This document shows, piece after piece, positions 59,854 to 64,000 of a stretch of DNA of 64,000 bases. This stretch comes from CALDTK01 sp965215115 (GTDB lineage Bacteria; Bacteroidota; Bacteroidia; Chitinophagales; Saprospiraceae), in the NCBI GenBank assembly GCA_965215115.1, contig OZ244050.1, forward strand, positions 1,426,001 through 1,490,000, in the 5' to 3' direction. The first letter of the stretch is position 1. Each line of letters begins with the position of its first letter. A model generated the notes under the pieces. The model saw nothing but the letters and a program-made list of their open reading frames with translations, did no database searches and was not told the origin of the DNA. Position numbers and translations under genes: made by a program.

Positions 59854-62709
59854 ATGCCGAAGCTCGACTCCGCCCGCCCCGCCGCCGCGATCAAGGTCGC
59901 CCTCCTGAGTGGCCTCGCGGGCCTACTCCTCGCCGCCCAGCCGCAGCCGGTTTTGGCGCAAGCCGCCCCGCCGCCGCGCGTATCCCCCGTCGAGGCCCCC
60001 TTCCCGCCGCCGCCACCACCCGCGGGCGTGTACGACGTGCCGGCCGTCGGTGACGCGCGCTTCGGGTTTGACGAAAGTCTCGCCTACGACCCGGCCGTCC
60101 CGGAGCCCGAGGCCTTCCTCGGGTACCGCCTCGGGGAGCGCTTCACGGTCTACGCCGACGTGGTCGCCTACCTGCGGGCCGTGGCCGCGGCCGCCCCCGG
60201 GCGCATCACGCTGGCGCCTTACGGCAAAACTTACGAGGGCCGCGAACTGCTGGGCGTGGTGGCCACCGGCGAGACGCACACCGCCCGTCTCGAGGCCCTG
60301 CGCCGCCGCCACCTGCGCCTCAGCACCCCCGGCACCACGCCCGCCCCCGAGCTCGACGCCATCGTGCGCGAGGAGCCGGCCGTGGTGAGCTTCTCGTACA
60401 ACATCCACGGCAACGAGGCCGCGAGCACGGAGGCCGCCATGCGCGTGGTGTACCGCCTGGCCGCCGGCCGCGACCCCGCCACGCGCGGCCTGCTCGACAG
60501 CCTCGTGGTGGTGCTGATGCCATGCATCAACCCCGACGGGCGCGACCGCTACGTCTACGGCGCGCGCGCGATGCAGAGCGCCGTGCCGAGCGTCGACCCG
60601 GCCGACCTCGAGCACGCCGAGCCCTACCCCAACGGCCGCACCAACCACTACTGGTTCGACCTCAACCGTGACTGGGTCTGGGGCGTGCACCCGGAGAGCC
60701 GCGGGCACGTGGCCCTGTACCGCAGCTGGATGCCGCAGGTCCACGTCGACTACCACGAGCAGGGCTACCACGACAACTACTTCACGGCCCCCGGCACCAC
60801 CCCACGCAACCTCTACCTCCCGAGCGGGTACGAGGCCTGGACCGACAGCTTCGGGCGGGCCAACGTGCGCGTGTTCGACCGGGCCGGGCTGAGCTACTTC
60901 ACGCGCGACCGCTTCGACTTCTTCTACCCCGGCTACGGGTCGTCGTACCCGAGCGTGATGGGGGCCATCGGGATGCTCACCGAGCAGGGGGGCATCGGGG
61001 CGGCGACGGCCGTGCGCCGCGACGACGGCACGGTGCTCGGCCTGCGGCAGCGCGTCCACGACCACTACGCCACCACGTTCGCGACCCTCGGCACGGCCGC
61101 GCGCCACCGCGCCGACCTGCTGCGCTACAGCCTCGCGGCCTGGCGCGGGGACACCGCCCCGGCCGGGCGCAACACCGCCGCCGCCTACGTCTTCACGGAC
61201 ACCACCGAGACCTACCTGCGCGACCTGCTCCGGGTGCTGGCGCGCCACGGGGTCGCGATCGAGCGCACGCGCGCGGACGGGCGCGCGAGCCTGCAGGGCT
61301 ACGGCGCCGTCGGCGCCACTTCGGCAGCTGGGGCCGCCGGGGCCGCCGCTGCCGTCGAGGTGCCGGCCGGGAGCTTCGTCGTGCGGGCCGACCAGCCGGC
61401 GCGGCTCCTGATCCAGGCCGTGCTCGAGCCGCAGCTCCCGATCGAGGACTCGGTGATGTACGACATGGCCACCTGGTCGGCGCCCCTGGCGTACAACCTC
61501 ACTGCCTACCGCCTGCCGGCCGGCGCACGGGCCTCGGCGCTGCCGGCCACCGAGTCGCTCGACAGCGCGGCCCTCGCGCGCGTGCTCGCCTGGCCGGGCG
61601 GGCTCGACGCCTCGGCGCTCGCGGGTGGGGGCGAAGGGGCGGCCTACGCCTACGTCATCGACTGGCGGCAGCGCTGGGCGCCGCGGGCGCTGGCGCAGCT
61701 GCTGCAGGCGGGCGTGCGCGTGCGCCGCACGGATGCCGCGGTGACGGTGGCGCCCGGCGCGGAGCCCTACGGCGGCGGGACGCTGCTCGTGCTCGCGGGC
61801 CGCAACCGCGAGCTAACGCCGGACTCGCTGCGGCGGCTCATGGCCCGCATCGCGCGCGAGGCGCCGGTGCGCATCGTCGCACTGCCGAGCGGGCGCGTGG
61901 CCGACGGGCAGGACCTCGGCAACTCGCGCCACCGCCCCCTGCCCACCGAGCGCCGCATCGGGATGCTCGTCGACGGACCGTTCAACGTGCTGACGGCCGG
62001 GCAGCTGTACTTCCTCTTCGACCGCGAGCTGGCCTATCCGCTCACGCGCATCCGCGCCGACGAGTTCGGCGACGGCGCGATCGCGCACTTTGGGTCGCGC
62101 TACGGGGACGCGGGCCTGGCCGACCTCGACTGCCTGATCCTGCCCGGGGGCTCGGCGGCCGGCCTGCGGGCCGTCTTCGACGCGGGGGCCCGGCGGCGGC
62201 TGCGCGACTGGGTGGCGGCCGGGGGCACGGTGATCGCGCTGGAGGGCGCGGCCGAGTGGCTGGCGGCCGACTCGCTGTTTGCCGCGGCGGAGGTGACGGG
62301 GGTCGCGAAGGATACCTCGGCCCGGGCGGCGCGCCTCGACTTCGAGGAGCGCGAGCGCTACGAGGGCCTGCGCAACGTGCCCGGTTCGGCCCTGGAGGCG
62401 CGGCTCGACGCGAGTCACCCGGTGGCGTTCGGGCTGCCGGCGCGCTACCGCCCGGTGGTGTTCGGGACGGCGGGGCTTTCGCCAAAACCCGGCCTCGAGG
62501 CCGTCGGCACCTACGTGGAGGATGCGGACGCGCTGCTGGTGGCCGGCTACGCGAGTGCGGCGAGCCGGGCCTTGCTCGCGGGGCAGGTTTTTGCGGCAGC
62601 GCAATCGATCGGCCGCGGCCGCGTGGTGTACCTGCTGGAGAACCCGCACTACCGGATGTTCTGGCGGGGGGGCGACCGGCTGGTGGTGAATGCGGCGTTG
62701 GGGTTCTGA
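59854..62709 (+). CDS. M14-family zinc carboxypeptidase, large secreted
   Basis: A 951-aa exopeptidase. The signal peptide runs to LAAQPQPVLAQAAPP, and its end is a dispersed repeat (VLAQA). The zinc site is HGNE in VSFSYNIHGNEAASTEAAMR near 195, with the third ligand in VHVDYHEQGYHDNY near 305. The catalytic Glu region follows (GMLTEQGGIG). The second half, from about 640, is a GATase1-like domain (DCLILPGGSAAGLRAVFDAG), usual in this large subtype. It would trim C-terminal residues of peptides in the periplasm. The ATG at 59854 was chosen over 59785. Four dispersed repeats (59950, 60065, 60216, 62474) are inside. It is flanked by two HEPN modules. Confidence 0.85.
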   Translation: MPKLDSARPAAAIKVALLSGLAGLLLAAQPQPVLAQAAPPPRVSPVEAPFPPPPPPAGVYDVPAVGDARFGFDESLAYDPAVPEPEAFLGYRLGERFTVYADVVAYLRAVAAAAPGRITLAPYGKTYEGRELLGVVATGETHTARLEALRRRHLRLSTPGTTPAPELDAIVREEPAVVSFSYNIHGNEAASTEAAMRVVYRLAAGRDPATRGLLDSLVVVLMPCINPDGRDRYVYGARAMQSAVPSVDPADLEHAEPYPNGRTNHYWFDLNRDWVWGVHPESRGHVALYRSWMPQVHVDYHEQGYHDNYFTAPGTTPRNLYLPSGYEAWTDSFGRANVRVFDRAGLSYFTRDRFDFFYPGYGSSYPSVMGAIGMLTEQGGIGAATAVRRDDGTVLGLRQRVHDHYATTFATLGTAARHRADLLRYSLAAWRGDTAPAGRNTAAAYVFTDTTETYLRDLLRVLARHGVAIERTRADGRASLQGYGAVGATSAAGAAGAAAAVEVPAGSFVVRADQPARLLIQAVLEPQLPIEDSVMYDMATWSAPLAYNLTAYRLPAGARASALPATESLDSAALARVLAWPGGLDASALAGGGEGAAYAYVIDWRQRWAPRALAQLLQAGVRVRRTDAAVTVAPGAEPYGGGTLLVLAGRNRELTPDSLRRLMARIAREAPVRIVALPSGRVADGQDLGNSRHRPLPTERRIGMLVDGPFNVLTAGQLYFLFDRELAYPLTRIRADEFGDGAIAHFGSRYGDAGLADLDCLILPGGSAAGLRAVFDAGARRRLRDWVAAGGTVIALEGAAEWLAADSLFAAAEVTGVAKDTSARAARLDFEERERYEGLRNVPGSALEARLDASHPVAFGLPARYRPVVFGTAGLSPKPGLEAVGTYVEDADALLVAGYASAASRALLAGQVFAAAQSIGRGRVVYLLENPHYRMFWRGGDRLVVNAALGF

Positions 62710-62781
62710 AGGCACGCTTGGCGCTCGCTGCGTCGAAGAGCCAAGTAGGAACCTATCCCTGCGCTCTAGGGTTACCCTACC

Positions 62782-63066
62782 ATGGTCACCGAGTACATGG
62801 TCGAAACGCTCCTGCAGCCCCTCAAGCTCGAACTCGAGCGCGCGCACGGGCTTGACGCCGACTGGGTCATCATCGTGGACGAGGACCGGCGGGGGATACA
62901 ACTCATCGAGGTGCGCCTCGACATCCAGCGGGATGCCAAGCTAACGGTGGATGACGTGAGGACGATCAAGGAGCGGATCAGAGCGAGTATCGAGGGCAAC
63001 GAGGAGACGGCGCCTTACTTTCCGTTTGTCATTTTTAACGTCGTTCGCCGAAAGAGCTTCTCGTGA
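62782..63066 (+). CDS. HEPN-module small partner protein, copy 2
   Basis: A 94-aa protein (MVTEYMVETLLQPLKLELER, DADWVIIVDEDRRGIQLIEV, then ETAPYFPFVIFNVVRRK). It aligns along its length with the 58902 copy. The GTGA overlap with the next gene is also conserved. GC-rich, like its surroundings, so this copy looks long resident. It has no recognised domain. Confidence 0.65.
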   Translation: MVTEYMVETLLQPLKLELERAHGLDADWVIIVDEDRRGIQLIEVRLDIQRDAKLTVDDVRTIKERIRASIEGNEETAPYFPFVIFNVVRRKSFS

Positions 63067-63590
63067 ACATCTCGCCGCGCGACCTCATGGCACAGGCGCG
63101 CAGCCTCATTGATGCGGGGCCAGGCAGGCCCAAACAGACCGACCTGCGGCGGGCTGCCTCCGACTGCTACTACGCCGCCTTTCACGCGCTCACGGAGAAG
63201 AGCGCGAAGCTCATCGTGTCTGGCAGTAGACGCGGAGCCTACCGCCAGTACGTGCGCCGAGGCTACGCCCACAGCCAGCTAAGACGCACGTGTGTAAGGT
63301 TCAGAACGGTTCCGACGCCTCAGACGGCGCAGCGGAGCGTTACCGAACACCTCCCACTCCCGCTAGACCAAGTGACGAAAGAGATCAAGGATCTCGCGAA
63401 CAGGTTCATCGATCTACAAGAACTTCGACACCTCGCCGACTACGACCACACCTACGCCTTCTACAAGCAAGACGCGGAGGACATCTACGCCAGCGCCGCC
63501 CGCACCCTCGAGCTCATCGAGGCCCTCGACCCGGCCCGCGAGCCCGACTTCGCCCTCCTCCTCGCGCTGTACGCGAACACGAATAGGTAA
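63063..63590 (+). CDS. HEPN/UPF0332-like protein, copy 2
   Basis: A 175-aa helical protein: LRRAASDCYYAAFHALTEKS near residue 28 and LRHLADYDHTYAFYKQDAED near 127, both conserved with copy 1, plus a shared QYVRRGYAHSQLRRTC block. The start is GTG at 63063, overlapping the partner stop. Two homologous two-gene units on either side of one peptidase gene suggest duplication or repeated insertion of a module. Confidence 0.72.
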   Translation: MNISPRDLMAQARSLIDAGPGRPKQTDLRRAASDCYYAAFHALTEKSAKLIVSGSRRGAYRQYVRRGYAHSQLRRTCVRFRTVPTPQTAQRSVTEHLPLPLDQVTKEIKDLANRFIDLQELRHLADYDHTYAFYKQDAEDIYASAARTLELIEALDPAREPDFALLLALYANTNR

Positions 63591-63616
63591 GGCAGATCAC
63601 ACCGCACCTATCTCTC

Positions 63617-63688
63617 GCTGCTCCCGGGCTCAGACGGTCGGCCTGCGTGTGAACGCATGTCGGCCGACCGTCTGAGCCCGGGAGCAGC
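63617..63688. repeat. REP-type palindrome, second copy
   Basis: Left arm 63617-63643, right arm 63662-63688. The core GACGGTCGGCC-TGCGTGTGAACGC is shared with 5170-5249; the outer arms (GCTGCTCCCGGGCTC) are different but still paired. It is followed by GCAAGCACTTCA, as in the IS200-linked family. Confidence 0.88.
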
Positions 63689-63762
63689 GCAAGCACTTCA
63701 ATCCCTGCATCTCTCTTGTAACGCCACGCCCCATCCCGGCATCCAAGGAGAAAACACCCGCC

Positions 63763-64000
63763 GTGCGCCACGCTCTCCTGCTTGCCCTCCCGCTCCTCCT
63801 CGCCCTCGCCGGCCTCCGCGCCCAAACGCCTGCCCCCGCTCCCGCCCTCCACGTCGAGACCCGTGGCGCGGGCACACCCACGCTGCTGCTCCCCGGTTTC
63901 GCGACGCCGGGTGAGGTCTTCCACGCCACCGCCGACAGCCTCGGGGACGGGCGCGCCTACCACTCCTTTACCTACGCCGGTTTTGCGGGAACGCTACCCA
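63763..64000 (+). CDS. Alpha/beta hydrolase, 3' partial
   Basis: The start is GTG at 63763, with AAGGAG 12 bp upstream, a rare recognisable ribosome binding site in this window. The signal peptide is MRHALLLALPLLLALAGLRA followed by QTPAPAPA. The mature start HVETRGAGTPTLLLPGFATP has the oxyanion-loop pattern (LLPGF) of alpha/beta hydrolases. The gene runs off the end of the window at about residue 79, so the nucleophile is not visible. Confidence 0.65.
   Translation, partial: MRHALLLALPLLLALAGLRAQTPAPAPALHVETRGAGTPTLLLPGFATPGEVFHATADSLGDGRAYHSFTYAGFAGTLP

Noticed and set aside
2659..62488. CRISPR-like nature of the 15-bp repeats
   Set aside because: Copies are irregularly spaced, on both strands, too short, and lie within coding genes; no spacers or cas genes.
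1..64000. Long overlapping open frames opposite real genes (for example 32-kb, 56-58-kb and 60-62-kb regions)
   Set aside because: High GC leaves few stops in antisense frames; these carry no recognisable domains and overlap well-supported genes.
1..64000. tRNA, rRNA and riboswitch genes
   Set aside because: No cloverleaf, conserved rRNA segment or known riboswitch core was noticed on either strand.

Overview
The window is a high-GC, gene-dense chromosomal segment that fits a member of the Bacteroidota. The signs are: few recognisable ribosome binding sites, a T9SS-type C-terminal sorting domain on a secreted alkaline phosphatase (47167-49587), many lipoproteins and secreted hydrolases, a Bacteroidota-type polytopic membrane protein, and sigma-54 and DNA polymerase I of Bacteroidota flavour. 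I cannot resolve the genus. No rRNA, tRNA or CRISPR array was seen.

Layout. 1-4.5 kb: partial glycosidase-like gene, YitT membrane protein, AAA ATPase, ChaN lipoprotein. 4.6-5.7 kb: AT-rich imported gene, a 31-bp-arm REP hairpin and a small nuclease-like gene. 6-10 kb: sulfatase, DoxX, a broken DUF4143 ATPase and a frameshifted methyltransferase. 10-13 kb: ECF sigma factor/acid phosphatase operon, a fused TRAP-transporter fossil, VapBC. 14-16 kb: IS200-like transposase, a five-copy palindromic array and the C-terminal stump of a type I restriction HsdR. 16-24.4 kb: membrane protein, META lipoprotein and a 2010-aa DUF4011-helicase-Vsr/DUF3320 protein, a probable phage-defence gene. 24.7-31.3 kb: ion channel, DinB, Cys-rich peptide, Crp/Fnr regulator, rpoN, lipoproteins. 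31.6-36.5 kb: SerA-like dehydrogenase, a redox cluster (SDR, DsbA-like, HxlR) and an S9 peptidase. 36.7-44.8 kb: DUF3857 protein, AAA ATPase, polA, WD40-like lipoprotein, GntR regulator. 45-52.6 kb: MFS transporter, alkaline phosphatase, VanY-like peptidase, glyoxalase-like protein. 52.7-53.8 kb: RAYT transposase between direct copies of its palindromic repeats. 53.8-64 kb: serine hydrolase, DUF4143 ATPase, papain-like enzyme, CocE/NonD hydrolase, and two homologous HEPN two-gene modules flanking an M14 peptidase.

The most striking signal crosses all these genes. A 15-bp element, consensus GTTTTGGCGAAAGCC, occurs about 66 times (roughly one per kb), 33 in each orientation, both between and inside genes. 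It reads as GTTTT followed by a 3-bp stem closed by C-G around a GNAA loop. Stem and loop vary in a compensated way (GGC/GCC, GCC/GGC, GAC/GTC, CAC/GTG, CGC/GCG, GCT/AGC; loops GAAA, GGAA, GCAA, GTAA), so a hairpin rather than a fixed word or peptide is what is kept. Inside genes it is read in five of the six frames (VLAKA, F-ES, AFAKT, FRQN, LSPK). One esterase carries three copies in exact 15-bp tandem. Its mechanism is unknown; a DNA-uptake or recombination signal, or a mini-hairpin spread by the HUH transposases present here, are the leading ideas.

Seven loci contain apparent frameshifts or in-frame stops. Some look like single-base errors in the sequence; others (DctQ/DctM, HsdR, one DUF4143 ATPase) look like true decay.
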